From: Cordylochernes scorpioides
Taxonomy: Eukaryota; Arthropoda; Arachnida; Pseudoscorpiones; Chernetidae
Reading direction: 5' to 3'
NCBI GenBank assembly: GCA_030710605.1
Contig: CP092874.1
Span: 41,790,963 to 41,854,962, forward strand
DNA: 64,000 nt
Shown: positions 10,556 through 21,758 of the stretch, piece after piece
Position numbering within the stretch: position 1 is the first letter of the stretch
How the letters are laid out: each line of letters opens with the position of its first letter
Position numbers and translations under genes: made by a program
Notes under the pieces: generated by a model
Seen by the model: the letters and a program-made list of their open reading frames with translations, nothing else
Databases searched by the model: none
What the model was told of the DNA's origin: nothing

Positions 10556-10599
10556 CCTAGAGACCATGGTTTCGGGCTAATGGCCCTCGTCAGTCTAGG
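10556..10599 (-). ncRNA. Hammerhead ribozyme motif B1 (intact)
   Basis: On the minus strand: helix I CCTAGA/TCTAGG (six pairs), core CTGACGA, helix II GGGC/GCCC with loop CATTA, then GAAA, then CCATGGTC with cleavage expected after the C of GTC. Helix III is the eight-base palindrome ACCATGGT. All catalytic-core positions match the consensus CUGANGA...GAAA. Confidence 0.8.
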
Positions 10600-11014
10600 G
10601 CGGACTTTATTCCATGAGATCCACACGGGATCTAATGGAATATTCACAATCTACCAAAGAGGTGTTTTGCTGGCAAGGTGGCTGGGCCAAATCTATGGCT
10701 AGAATATAGATGGAAAATTTGCCGGGAGGAAATTGATCCATAGAAGCATAGAGCGCCTCTCCCGTTAAAATAAACGTCAAAATCTGACGCCATCTATTGA
10801 CCGTCGCCGCACACTAGTGGCCTCGGGTCGGTGACAAAGCCATAACACCAGGGAGAGGCGACCCTTGTCTCTTTAGATCAATATCCTCCCGGCAAAATTT
10901 CCATCTATATTTTGGCCATAGATTTGGCCCAGCCACTCTGCCAGCTAAACACCTCTTTGGCAGATTGTCAAGAAATCATTAGATCCCGTGTGGATCTCAT
11001 GGAATAAAGTCCGC

Positions 11015-11058
11015 CCTAGACTAACGAGGGCCATCAGTCCGAAACCATAGTCTCTAGG
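11015..11058 (+). ncRNA. Hammerhead-like motif B2 (degenerate)
   Basis: Helix I CCTAGA/TCTAGG and GAAA are kept, but the core reads CTAACGA (G5 to A), helix II ends GTCC, and helix III reads ACCATAGT. Probably inactive. Confidence 0.6.
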
Positions 11059-11094
11059 TGGACGCTTTTCAGTTTTCCAAAGCTGGCTATATAT

Positions 11095-11290
11095 ATAGTG
11101 AGATTTTTAGTTTTCTCAAATCTATATACACTTGTATATATATGAAAATATATAGGGTATAATAAATATTTTGATATAAAATATTATTAGTTGCTAGTTT
11201 TCGAAATACATTAGTATTGCAGTCCTGGAAAAGATAATGAAACAACTTTAATTCACAATTTTCTCTAATCGATTTGACGAAAATATGACA
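11095..11290 (+). repeat. Dispersed repeat, copy 1 (copy 2 at 16261-16452)
   Basis: About 190 bp nearly identical to 16261-16452, including CTATATACACTTGTATATAT and TTGCTAGTTTTCGAAATACA. The two copies bracket Gypsy-1, but copy 1 is separated from its 5' LTR by 400 bp, so this is not its target duplication. Confidence 0.7.
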
Positions 11291-11684
11291 CTATATATAT
11301 TATATATAATCTAAAACCTCAAAAATTTCTATATTTAAAAAAATATATATTTTATTTTATTCATTGATAATTTTATTTTTGTTATCATCGTTTTTAGAAA
11401 GACTTTCAGTTTAGTTGTTTAGTTTTAGTTGTATAATTTTGTTGTAAATATGCGTAGTTAACCAATCAATTCATTTAAATCACTAATATAGGATTAAATT
11501 ATAAATTCTATATAATGTGAAAACTAACAAATGTGTAATCTTTCCTCAAGTAATTGAAAATAAAAGCTACTTGACGGTAAATAATTATCTTTTTTTTATC
11601 ACGACTGCACCTCAACCCTTTATCTTATCGATCCTTTGTCTTATCAAGCCTAATCTAACAACAACACAAAAAATATATATATAT
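11291..11684. other. Spacer without recognised gene
   Basis: AT-rich; I see no gene or recognised repeat. It ends in the AT run into which Gypsy-1 inserted. Confidence 0.5.
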
Positions 11685-11900
11685 TGTTGTGATATGTAAA
11701 TAACCTTTGTTAAGTGTTATAATTGTTACCTATTGTTGGCTATGCAAAATTATTCCATTTGTCAATTGTTTTAAACTTATGTAAATTATTTCCTTTTTAT
11801 CTCTATCTTGTATATAAGAAGATTGCTAGATTGAATAAAGATTCAGTTCAGCTTGTAAGTCGTAGCGAGTTTGTTCAGACAACTCATACACATTACAACA
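11685..11900 (+). repeat. Gypsy-1 5' LTR
   Basis: 216 bp, TG...CA. It contains TATATAAGAAG, a plausible TATA region, followed by GAATAAAG, a possible polyadenylation signal. Confidence 0.93.
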
Positions 11901-11918
11901 TGGCGCAGCCGACAAAAG
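11901..11918 (+). promoter_or_regulatory. Gypsy-1 primer binding site candidate
   Basis: TGGCGCAGCCGAC follows the LTR directly, as expected for a site complementary to a tRNA 3' end. It looks most like a tRNA-Ser type end, but the tRNA is not certain. The last LTR base with TGG creates an ATG for an eight-codon frame ahead of gag. Confidence 0.6.
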
Positions 11919-11955
11919 TATCGAATTAAAACAGATTAATTCAACATTGAGTAGA

Positions 11956-14900
11956 ATGGAAGGAATCAAGCCGCCGGCGGAATTTGTCCCGTACAGCAAC
12001 GAGAAAAAATGGGAAACCTGGAGAGAGTCGTTTGAAATTTTTGCAATAGCGGTAAATTTAGAAAGCATGCCGCTGGTGCGTCAGCGAGCAATCTTGAAGC
12101 ATATTGCTGGTGAGAAAACAGTGATGATATACAAAACATTTCACATAAGTGAAAATGATACCTACCCAAATGTAAAGGAAATGCTTGATATGCTTACGAA
12201 CCATTTTAAGCCCTTCAAAAATACGATTCAAAGGAGAAATGCATTTTTTACCTGTGTACAAAAGGAAAAGCAGGGAATCATGGAATTCGTCACAGAATTA
12301 AAGCATCTGGCACAAGAATGTGAATTCGAGAATTTAACAGAATCTCTCATAAGGGATCGCCTTATAATTGGAATACTTGACCGAGAAGTGAAAAGAAAAT
12401 TGTTAGAAGATCCACAGTTGACACTACCAAGGGCAATTTCGATAGCTGTGATCTCCGAGTCAACATGTTCACAAGTAGCATCGTTGAATGAGCAAAAAAT
12501 GATTGAAAAAATTGAAAAACGTAATTGGGTGAAAGATACAATTCGAATGGAAAATGCAGAAGCAGGACCAAGCGGTATAAACCCGAGAAGAGAAAGAATA
12601 ATAGAACCATGTAAGTGGTGTGGACAACGACATAAGTATGGAAAGTGTCCAGCATATGGGAAGAAATGTAATGCATGCGGAAAAACCAATCATTTCTCAG
12701 TAGTTTGCCGAACAAAACGTATAAGAAATCTCTTAGCGGAAAGTGAAGCTGAAGAATCCTGTGACGAGATAAATCTTAATGAGGTTGCTGTAAAGACTGT
12801 TCGGTCGGACAAGTGGTCCGCGGTAATAATAATTAATGGCAAGAAGACCACGGTACATTTGGACACTGGCGCACAGATAAATGTGCTTCCTCATAAAGTA
12901 ATAAACCAATGGCCATCAAGACCAGAAATCAGACCCACGTCATTAAAGGCGTTCGCATATGGAAATACAGAATTGCCTATCGTCGGCAAATGCAATGTGC
13001 TATGCCAATATGGTGAAAAGAAAGGAATGTTTGAATTTATCGTAGCCGATGTAGAAGCGCAGACACTTATCACGGGCGATACTTGCGAGAAGCTTGAAAT
13101 CTTGAGGCGAATCAATCATATAAACACGGATGAAATGAAATTGTGTTCTGAAACTCAAAAAATCCTCGAACAATACCACGAAGTATTTCAAGGAGTAGGA
13201 TTAATCAACTCGGAATGTAAGATTTACACAAAGCCTGAATATTCTCCTGTGCAAGTCCCTCCCAGGCGCATCCCAACAAGCCTCGGAGCCGAAGTTCAGT
13301 CTGAATTGGAAAAGATGGTGAAGCAAGGAATCGTAACAAAAATATATCATGAAACAGAGTGGTCTCATCCTATGGTCGTTGTAAAAAAAAATCTGGTCAA
13401 ATCAGAATATGCCTGGATCCTCGGAAATTAAATGAGGCTCTTGTGGGAAGACATTTCCAGACTCCGGCTCCAGCTGAACTATTGCACGAGATACCCAAAG
13501 CAAAGTATTATACCGTGTTAGACGTGAAATCAGCCTATTGGCATATTCCGGTTGCAAAGGAATGCAGAGATCTGTTGGTGATGACCACGCCATTTGGCAA
13601 ATTCAGATATAACCGATTGCCATTTGGTTTGAAAATATCGGCACAAATTTTTGTTGAGAAAATGACGAATATCTTTAGGGATAGCTTTCAAAATATTACA
13701 TATGTAGACGATTTGCTGATATATGCGGATACCATTCAAGAGCACAATAAAAAATTAAAGGGAATTCTAGAAAAAGCAAAAGAAAAAAATATCAAATTTG
13801 ATTTAACAAAGGCTCAAATATGTCTAACGAAAGTTCGTTTCTTGGGCCATGTGATATCACAAAATGGAATTGATCCAGAGCCAAATAAGATTGATAAATT
13901 AATTACCTTTAAAAGGCCAGAGGATAAAAAGTCGCTGCAAAGAATCATGGGTCTTTATAATTACTTAGGAAAATTCATTCCAAACTTAGCTGCGTCCACA
14001 TCCAATATAAGAGGAATCTTAAGAAAGAATGTTGTCTAGCATTGGGGGCCTAAACAGGATGGGGAATTCGATCATATTAAGGAATGCGTGAGGAATGCTC
14101 CTTCGTTGGCACATTTTGACAAAAGCAAGATGCTGATTTTGCAGTGTGATGCCAGCAAAGATGCAATGGGAGCTGCTCTGCTACAGGAAGATCGACCTCT
14201 AGCATTCGCATCCGCGTCATTTAGCGACTCGCAGAAACAGTACTCTCAGATTGAGAAGGAGTTACTGAGTGTTTATTATGGATGCAAAAAGTTCGAATAT
14301 CTATTGTCAGGACACACTTTCGTTGTCCAGACGGATCACCAGCCCTTATTGCCTCTAGTCAAAAAACCGCTGAGTGATATATCACCGCGTCTACAAAGAT
14401 TAGTAATGAAGCTTATAGCATTTGACTTCAAATTGCAGTACAAACCAGGAAAATACTTGATTGTGGCTGATACCCTATCCAGGGATACTCACCCCATGGA
14501 CGAACTACCAACGCCTTTTCTTGAAGACAAAAGAATGGTCAAGATGGTACGTGTTAATATCTCGGACGAAAAACTGGTAGCGATGCAGAAAGATACCCGA
14601 GAGGATCCTGCTTTGGTTAAAGTAATCGATTATGTGATTGAGGGATGGCCTATATGCAAAAAAGACGTCGATGAAGATGCCAAAATATTTTTCGATTTCA
14701 GACACCGTTTGTACTTATGGAATGATCTATTATGTATAGGATCGGCCATAGTGATTCCGAAGACACAAAGGAATGCTATGCTTAATTTGTTGCACCAATC
14801 GCACCAAGGGATATCTGCAATTCAGGGTTTGGCGCGAGAATCTTTATTTTGGCCGAGAATGTCCATCGACATTGCTGAAAAAGTAAAAAATTGTGAAATT

Positions 14901-15986
14901 TGTCAAAAACATCAGAAATCAAAAATACGGCAGCCGTTAAAACCTTTCCCAGTTCCAGATTATCCATGGCAGACAGTATCATTGGACATATTTTATATTC
15001 AGAAAAAGCCCCATTTGTTAGTGGTCGACAGATATAGTGGCTACCCGGAGGTATTTACATTGGACCCACCTACGGCGATTAATGTAAAAAATAAATTGAG
15101 AGAAACATTTGCACGATTCGGGATTCCGGAAACCATGATGTCCGACAATGGACCACCGTTTCGCTCAGAGATTATGACTGACTTCTGTATAAGATGGGGT
15201 ATAAAACAGCTATTTTCAAGTCCACACCTTCATAGATCTAATGGTCTGGCCGAGAGAAACATTCAAACAATAAAAAATCAACTAATCAAATGTAGAGATG
15301 AAGGGTCCGACCCATATCTGGCTATTCTGGCATATAGAAATACACCAAAAAATGACCTACCGTCACCCGCACAGTTATGTTTATCGAGGAGCCTTCGATG
15401 TCAGATCCCCAGAATTACACCGCTATATAGACCCTATCAAACTAATTGGAGAAGTATAGAGAATGCCAAAAGAAAAAGACAGATCTCAATGAAAGAGCAG
15501 TATGACAGAAATAGTAAAAGCTATCCCAAGGTCAATGTAGGAGAGGATGCATGGTGTCAAATACATCCAAGGGAGACATGGACACCGGTGAAGATTTCAG
15601 CGCAGGCTGATTCTCCTCAGAGCTTTGAAGTTGTGACACCATCGGGAAATAGGTTGATAAGAAATCAACAATTTATTAGGCCAAGGGATGGAGGCTACGA
15701 GAAAAGCCAGTTGTCTTCAGAACCAATTACCGCCTCCCCAGAAGCTCAACATCCGCAGTGCTACAGTCCAACGATGGGCGAGTCATCCACAGCCCCGATA
15801 CAGCGGTCAAGTGAAGAGACCAATATTGACCAGAGGGAAGGCGCGACTACATCCGCTGGGATTGCACCAGAACCATCCGGAAGGCCCCGGTTTTCAAGGT
15901 TTGGAAGAGAGTTAAGAAAACCACAAAGATTTGGTTTTCAAACAGAGGGGAGGCATGTCAACCGCCTTGTGATTTGCCTGATCTGA
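11956..15986 (+). pseudogene. Gypsy-1 gag-pol polyprotein, one frameshift and one stop
   Basis: The likely start is ATG 11956. Gag, protease and the beginning of reverse transcriptase share one frame to 13431. Two CCHC knuckles (CKWCGQRHKYGKC and CNACGKTNHFSVVC) lie at about 12610-12710, and the protease DTG at 12858-12866. At 13383-13391 a run of nine A needs one more base to keep frame, and the reading continues from 13359 in the next frame with YVDD at 13701-13712. A TAG at 14037-14039 sits where Trp is expected. From there to 15986 the frame is open through RNase H, the integrase HHCC region (about 14790-14920) and the D,D,E core (SLDIF, SDNGPPF, NGLAERN). With only two point lesions and identical LTRs, a sequencing error in the A run cannot be excluded. 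Confidence 0.9.
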
Positions 15987-16044
15987 TTGTTGATGGTTGT
16001 CTAGATTCGTGACATTCTTTAATTGTTGTACCAGAGGGGAAACA

Positions 16045-16260
16045 TGTTGTGATATGTAAATAACCTTTGTTAAGTGTTATAATTGTTACCTATTGTTGGC
16101 TATGCAAAATTATTCCATTTGTCAATTGTTTTAAACTTATGTAAATTATTTCCTTTTTATCTCTATCTTGTATATAAGAAGATTGCTAGATTGAATAAAG
16201 ATTCAGTTCAGCTTGTAAGTCGTAGCGAGTTTGTTCAGACAACTCATACACATTACAACA
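16045..16260 (+). repeat. Gypsy-1 3' LTR
   Basis: 216 bp, identical by eye to the 5' LTR, and preceded by the purine tract AGAGGGGAAACA. Confidence 0.93.
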
Positions 16261-16452
16261 TATATAATGTGAGATTTATTGTTTCCTAAAATCTATATAC
16301 ACTTGTATATATATGAAAATATATAGGGTATAATAAATATTTTGATATAAAATATTATTAGTTGCTAGTTTTCGAAATACATGAGTATTGCAGTCGTGGA
16401 AAAGATAATGAAACAACTTTAATTCACAATTTTCTCTAATTTATCTGATGAA
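16261..16452 (+). repeat. Dispersed repeat, copy 2 (copy 1 at 11095-11290)
   Basis: Begins directly at the Gypsy-1 3' LTR, so Gypsy-1 may have inserted at the edge of this repeat. A few point differences from copy 1. Confidence 0.65.
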
Positions 16453-16489
16453 AATATTTAAAAAAGAAATACCTCACACACAAGGTGCG

Positions 16490-16625
16490 AAAAACCTTTA
16501 AAATCACGTATTTACATATGTACAAAGAGTTTTAAGCCGGCAAAAAAAAATAAACAATAGGTTTATATAGAGAGAGCCGCGACATCTAGCGGTCGACTAT
16601 ACAGAGTAGTTGTTCTAGAAAATAT
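16490..16625 (+). repeat. Dispersed repeat (copy at 5980-6110)
   Basis: Shares the AGCCGCGACATCT and GCGGTCGA blocks with 5980-6110. Confidence 0.45.
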
Positions 16626-16674
16626 TTTTCAAAATAAAATAAATATTGTATTATTGTGAAAAAGAGGATTTATT

Positions 16675-16718
16675 TGCCAATAATTCGGTTGCAAAACACC
16701 AACCTTTTTGTCAAGGCA
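16675..16718 (-). ncRNA. Hammerhead-like motif E5
   Basis: Helix I TGCC/GGCA, core strand TTGACAA (N7 is C here) with two extra A, a shortened helix II (GGTTG/CAACC), and GAAT in place of GAAA. Confidence 0.42.
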
Positions 16719-16899
16719 TTACAATTTATGTCTACTTTTTTTTTTATGAATATCCAAAAATATCCAAAACAACGAAATTTCAAGACAAAATTAGAACGAA
16801 AATTTTCTAGGAATTTTTTCCATTGTTATATAAAGAGGAATATTAATTTATTGTTCAATTATGATTATTATATTAATAATTAAGGCCTCAATCTATATG

Positions 16900-17400
16900 T
16901 TAAATATATGACCAATAACGAGGCGTATTGTGAATTTAATTGAAATTCATTTTGGAAAATAAAAGCAATATTTCGAAAGGCTTAATGTATTTTTTTCAAA
17001 CACATTTAGGACTCACAAACTCATAACGTAAAACGTATATCTACCTCTTGAGTTTTGGTCGTGAATACACTCCTGGACAGAACCTAAGGAAGTTGTTCCT
17101 TTTAGCATATACGGTATATCGATATTCAGACAATCACTCTGAAATATATTAGATACAGTGACCTTTGTTGAAGACGCACGAGATAACCAAGTGTGAACAA
17201 AATTGTCTCCGTCTCCTTCAAAAAAAAAAAAAAAAACGAACGGCGACGTAAAAAAACATTTCCACTTCTTTAGGTTTTGTTAATGAGTATATGTTTGTAA
17301 AAGAAAGACGCACAGCCTTTTAAATTATCACGTTCACTTTTTATAGAATGCGTTTTTATCAAATATGAAATACGCCTTGTTATTAATATTGGAAATTAAA
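16900..17400. repeat. Weak inverted repeat, no gene seen
   Basis: CCAATAACGAGGCGTATTGT near 16911 is roughly complementary to ATACGCCTTGTTATTAATA near 17370, so the interval may be an old inverted insertion. An A-run lies at 17221-17236. No coding capacity is recognised. Confidence 0.35.
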
Positions 17401-17616
17401 TTGATAAAAAATACATGAATATTATTTCGTTATTTTTATTGATAGACAGAGGGTTTGGCAGCACATTCTATTTTGTTAAATTTGTCTATTTCTTTTTAAT
17501 TCGACTAACTTAATTTGCATTTATTCATTTGATAATTGTACAATGGAATTACCTTTTTTACATATATTTCAACTTTAATTAAAAAGGCATATATTGGATC
17601 AAAATATAATTTATTT

Positions 17617-17659
17617 TACAGATATTTCAGTTGGCTGAACGCCAATCTTTATCAAGGTG
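17617..17659 (-). ncRNA. Hammerhead-like motif E6
   Basis: Core strand TTGATAA, helix II TTGGC/GCCAA with loop GTTCA, GAAA, then TATC. Helix I has decayed (CACC against TGTA). Confidence 0.45.
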
Positions 17660-17890
17660 ATATAACAATTCAAAGTGTGTTGGAAAAGAAGGAGTTCGAA
17701 GCAGCCAATGGGAGGCCGACGGAGGGGGCTACGGGGATGCAGCGGCTGAAATGAGAAGAACAATAACAGAAGAACTTGTAAAAACTTTCGAACGAGAGAA
17801 TTTGCCCTGATCCCCGATTCTTTTAGTGTAAATATTTAAATATATAATTAATTAAATAATACTTTACTTATTTTCTTATTTTATAATAAA

Positions 17891-18600
17891 CTAGCCGAAT
17901 GACCCGGGCAACGCCCAGGTTTTACCCGATTAAATGTTTTTATTCAAATACTATTCGTTACAATTATAAATTGGCGCCGTGGATGTCCCTCTTGTGAAAC
18001 GTCCCGCTCCAAACTTTGTGTCAGAGAAGCGATATTTTTATAAAGATAAGATCTGGCTTTGTGTCTTCTGCTCGAATGAATGTTTTTCTGTTAGAATTTT
18101 GTTCCTGCACACTAAAAATGAACTGGCTTCACCCGTGGTCTCAGCTTTTTGGAATTTTTCCCGATATAATTTTGTATCTGATAATCAAACATGATACAGC
18201 AATATTGCCATCATCATTTTCTGACTAAAAAAAACAACTATTTTTGCCCAGAACCTGTCAATATTATTTTTTATTGGCTAAAAATCCGATAAATATCTTT
18301 TCCAGATTTTTCTCTATGCCCTGTCAAAACACGTTTTACGTGTACATTAGGTCAGCTGATATTACTTCCAACCTTCACCGCTAGAGGCGCTGCTTGTGAG
18401 CGAAAAGGCAAATTTGTAACTCAAATTGTAAATAACTCGAAGAATATTCGGGATAGAGACCTGAAATATTCACTATAAGTTTTTCCAGATTTTACTCTAT
18501 ATACTGTTAAAATTTCAGTCAGATTAGTTACGTATTATGGACGTGTATAGCCGACATAGGAACAAACACACATACATACATACATACACTGACTTTTATA
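17891..18600 (+). mobile_element. Family S short retroelement, split by mariner-1
   Basis: Begins ACTAGCCGAATGACCCGGGC, which forms a GC hairpin, and ends in TTTTATATA just before mariner-1; the rest of its tail follows at 19918. Internal blocks such as AGGTCAGCTGATATTAC and GGCGCTGCT recur at 62.7 kb. At least eight copies or fragments occur in this window. The 3' half, CCAGATTTTACTCT...ACATACATACA...TATATA, resembles 3' ends of small non-LTR elements of arthropods, but the family is not identified with certainty. Confidence 0.6.
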
Positions 18601-18602
18601 TA

Positions 18603-19915
18603 CGAGGTGTGTTCAAAAAGTATCGCGACTTTTGTGTTTTTTCGAAAATTATTTATTTACTCATGAATACCTATTCTGTCCCCTTCAAAGTAATCCCCAT
18701 GAGATATTATACACTTGTGCCAACGGTTTTTCCAATCTTCGAAGCACTTCAAAAAATCATTTTTTAAAATCTTTTTCAGCTTCTCCTTCGATGCCGTCTT
18801 TATCTCGCCAAGCGTAGCGTAACGTCGTCCTTTCATGGGCCTCTTCAGTTTAGGGAACAAGAAAAAGTCACAGGGGGCCAGATCTGGCGAATACGGTGGC
18901 TGCGGCATCATTAGTGTGTTGATTTTGGCCAAAAGGTTGCGCACAAGCAACGATGTGTGAGCAGGGGCGTTATCGTGGTGCAAAAGCCAATTTTTGTTCT
19001 TCCACAAATCCGGGCGTTTCTGGCGGTTTGCTTCGCTCAAATTGCGCATAAGGTGCAGGTAATATTCCTTATTGACCGTTCTACCCTGTGGCAAGAACTC
19101 ATGATGCACCACGCCCCTGCAATCGAAGAAAACTGTCAGCAAAACTTTCACATTCGACCGAACTTGGCGCGCTTTTTTCGGTCTTGGTTCGTGCGGCAGC
19201 TTCCATTGAGATAATTGAGCTTTAGTTTCCACGTCATAACCATAAACCCACGCTTCGTCACCAGTTATGACCCTCTGGAGCAAATTTGGGTCGTCGCGGA
19301 CAGAGTCCAACATCTCATTAGCAATGTTCATGCGATGCTGTTTTTGGTCGCAATTGAGCAATTTTGGTACGAATTTCGCGGCGACCTGTCTCATGCCCAA
19401 ATCATTGTTAAAAATCGAATGGCACGAGCCAATCGATATGTTTAGGTCCTCAGCAACTTCTCTAACGGTGATTCGACGATATCATTTTCTCCACTTCATT
19501 AATATTTTCGTCTGTTGTTAAAGTGCTCGGGCGTCCGGCACGCTTTTCGTCGTTCACAACTTCTCGGCCTTCTGAGAACATTTTGTACCACCGATAAACG
19601 TTGCTTCGGTCCAAGGTAGCTTCTCCCTATGCCACAGTCAACATTCGGAATGCATCTGCGCACTTAATTTCGTTTTTCACACAAAATTTGATACAGGTTC
19701 TTTGATCCATTTTTTTTAATAGGTAAAAATCTAGACGATCCAAAACACCTGCAAGCAAAGCAGCTGTCAACAATTAAGTGAACATTCAAAATGGCCGAGC
19801 TTGTCGGCATAAGTGAGAGACATGAGTACCAACATAAAGCCACAAAAAGATCGAAATTCGAATATACGTAACCCGCGAAAATTCAAAGTTCGCGATACTT
19901 TTTGAACCCACCTCG
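18603..19915 (-). mobile_element. Mariner-1 DNA transposon
   Basis: 1313 bp with inverted ends CGAGGTGTGTTCAAAAAGTA (left) and its near complement ending CCACCTCG (right). It is flanked by TA on both sides (18601-18602 and 19916-19917), the obligatory mariner target duplication. It inserted into the AT-rich tail of a family S element. The transposase lies on the minus strand. Confidence 0.93.
18657..19710 (-). pseudogene. Mariner-1 transposase, one stop and one frameshift
   Basis: The start ATG is at 19708-19710. The N-terminal helix-turn-helix region reads as MDQRTCIKFCVKNEIKCADA onward, with a TAG at codon 28 (19627-19629) and a frameshift near 19480. The frame then stays open from 19400 to 18657. 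The catalytic triad is complete: D in VITGDEAWVYG, D in LLHHDNAPAH, and a third D exactly 34 residues after the second, in APCDFFLFPKLK. The D34D spacing and the WVYGYD and YSPDLAP motifs define the mariner family. Length (about 345-350 codons) is normal. The two lesions make it inactive unless they are sequencing errors. Confidence 0.92.
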
Positions 19916-19919
19916 TATA

Positions 19920-20100
19920 TAGGGATATAATTTCCCTCCTGTTTTCGTCTTATATTTTAATAATGCTATAAGAAGCGACACCACACTTTTGAATCTTCAA
20001 CCCCGCCGACCAAGAATAGAGATGAGCAACTCCCTCTATAGAACTTAGATCTTCGTCACAACACAGAGTGGCGGTGAAATCGCATTAAAGTGTGTCAACA
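19920..20100. other. Spacer without recognised gene
   Basis: After the family S tail there is no recognised feature. Confidence 0.45.
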
Positions 20101-20152
20101 ACATAGTTATGTGGCGCTGAGTTTGTTGTTGACACACTTTAAAATGTTATAA

Positions 20153-20195
20153 CACCTTGATAAAGGTTGGCGTTCAGCCAACTGAAATATTGGTA
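20153..20195 (+). ncRNA. Hammerhead-like motif E7
   Basis: Core strand TTGATAA plus one A, helix II GTTGGC/GCCAAC with loop GTTCA, GAAA, helix III ATAT, then U and GGTA. Helix I is ACC/GGT, whereas E2 and E5 have GCC/GGC. This two-sided change keeps the pairing. Confidence 0.55.
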
Positions 20196-20235
20196 AAATA
20201 AATGATATTTTGATCCAATATATGCCTTTTTATTT

Positions 20236-21030
20236 AAATATTTATTCATGGATTGCTCTATTTTCAAAACTTTTTCAACTTATATTTTCATTATAAATAC
20301 CATTTTCATAATCCTAGTAATTTAGTCTTATACTTGTCCTGTGAAGAGGTGTTCCCAGACAATCTTTATCGTCTCCCTGCTTCCTCGTAGCCCTCAAAAG
20401 AACGTAAGTACAAATATTTCACTACTTTTTATGTTGTTTGCCTTTCTTTTACCTATTGGTCATATACCCAATTATTTGCAGCCAGTTTTGATTGACTAAA
20501 TATTTCTTGAAATTTATATCTAATATCGCATCCCACGCAAATTTCTAAACTACTACATCCTCAATTACATTATACTCATTTGTAATATAAGATATTTATG
20601 GATTAAATTTGATATACATCTGATTAATTCGGAAGCTCTCAATATAAAACCTTCAAATAAATATATATGAGAAATTTTATATTCAAATTTTGTTATTAAA
20701 AATAAATTTACATTGTTTTTATAATAATCTATAATAATTGTTTTTTTTTTACAGTTTTAAAATCTTCCTTTATAGAAATGAAAACCTTCATTTGCAAGCG
20801 AAACTTAAAAATAAGTTTCTATTGGAATATCAAAAAAAGTAATTTATCGACACCAAAAATACTTCTATAAATTCTCTCTCTCTCAAAGGTTCTTTCAGTG
20901 AACAAAATCCTTAATGAAATATAAATTTCATTTTTGAATTGATACTCTTCTTAATGTAATTAAATTCCTTCTTAAAATCAATATTATCTTTATTGGAATC
21001 AAAAAGGTACTGAGACATCCCAAAAATAAC
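20236..21030. other. AT-rich stretch without recognised gene
   Basis: No coding region or repeat recognised. Confidence 0.45.
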
Positions 21031-21036
21031 CTACCT

Positions 21037-21038
<2 letters not shown>

Positions 21039-21073
<35 letters not shown>
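21039..21073. repeat. (TA)n microsatellite
   Basis: An uninterrupted TA run of about 17 units. Confidence 0.92.
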
Positions 21074-21077
<4 letters not shown>

Positions 21078-21087
21078 TGCCAATGTC

Positions 21088-21225
21088 AATGGTGGACCCA
21101 TGTTCACAACAAGTTATAATTCTATAAACATCACTGATCGGCAGTAGAATATCTGTTATCTGAAGGTATCTACTCGAGCTCACTTTTATATGGAGCTGGG
21201 AAGTCGAGAGAGCCATCTTACATCT
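21088..21225 (+). repeat. Dispersed repeat (copy at 21759-21898)
   Basis: Shares ACCCATGTTCACAACAA, a TCGGCAGTA block, GTCGAGAGA and CTTACATCTT with 21759-21898. Non-coding. Confidence 0.55.
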
Positions 21226-21369
21226 TTGACATCTGTACATTATCAATCAGAAGGACATCTTCATTATCAAGGATATAATAACCTAATCATGCAAGTCGAA
21301 GATGATGTCTTACACTATGTTTTTAACAGATGAAACGGGGGCTGAAGTGACTGCTGCACATCAAGCCTA

Positions 21370-21576
21370 CACTCATGGCCAAAACACATGGAAGTAAAAA
21401 GTCTTTGATGTCGCCAGTCTTCTGTTTTTTAAAGGAGACAGGGGGGCAATTTTGTTTAGCCTTGGTTATCTCATGTGTCTTAAAAAAAAGGCAACTGTAA
21501 TATATTTCAGATATATTATCTGAATCCCGATATAAATACTTAAAGGTACAAATTCCTTGGGTTTTGTCCATGAGTG
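21370..21576. mobile_element. Tc1/mariner-type MITE
   Basis: 207 bp with inverted ends CACTCATGGCCAAAACACAT and a near-complement ending TTTTGTCCATGAGTG. TA lies directly outside both ends (21368-21369 and 21577-21578). It has no transposase and depends on a Tc1-like source. A 97-codon minus-strand frame across it is a by-product. Confidence 0.75.
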
Positions 21577-21758
21577 TAAGTGTAGATATATTAACAAAAT
21601 AAAACAAGGAGGACATACATTAAGAAGTACATCTGTACTTTTCGGATGATGTTAGGTGCTCATTTGCATTATGGCCTTCACTGGAGGAATATTGGGGTCT
21701 CGGGGATTTCTTTGTACTCTTCCACTGTATTGACTATTGTTCGAGTTATGGATACGAA

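Larger units (their letters stand above)
10388..11090. mobile_element. Family B hammerhead repeat: direct plus inverted copies
   Basis: One unit starts at 10388 (TAGATGGAAAATTTGCCGGG) and starts again at 10706, giving a direct period of 318 bp. The second copy stops at about 10850 and is followed by an inverted copy to about 11090. Unit blocks include CCATCTATTGACCG, CCTCGGGTCGGTGACAAAG and the family B hammerhead. A related element lies at 59.27-59.64 kb. Tandem hammerhead-bearing units of 0.2-0.4 kb are typical of retrozymes and of terminal repeats of Penelope-like elements. No reading frame is present, so it is probably non-autonomous. Confidence 0.65.
11685..16260 (+). mobile_element. Gypsy-1: young Ty3/Gypsy LTR retrotransposon
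   Basis: A 4576-bp element with 216-bp LTRs (11685-11900 and 16045-16260) beginning TGTTG and ending CAACA. The LTRs appear identical base for base, so insertion was recent. The flanks give a possible 5-bp duplication, TATAT (11680-11684 and 16261-16265), although the site is AT-repetitive. Order inside: primer site, gag with two zinc knuckles, protease, reverse transcriptase, RNase H, integrase, and a purine-rich AGAGGGGAAAC tract before the 3' LTR. The protein resembles the Mag-type or K02A2.6-like branch of Gypsy. No envelope frame is present. Confidence 0.95.

Noticed and set aside
11966..13745. Several minus-strand open frames of 60-150 codons
   Set aside because: They are antisense shadows of the Gypsy-1 gag and reverse transcriptase frames.
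11095..16452. 190-bp direct repeats as LTRs of a larger element around Gypsy-1
   Set aside because: Copy 1 is separated from Gypsy-1 by 400 bp of unrelated sequence and the repeats lack TG...CA ends; they look like a dispersed repeat.
21323..21616. A 97-codon minus-strand frame
   Set aside because: It spans the Tc1-type MITE from end to end, including both inverted termini.
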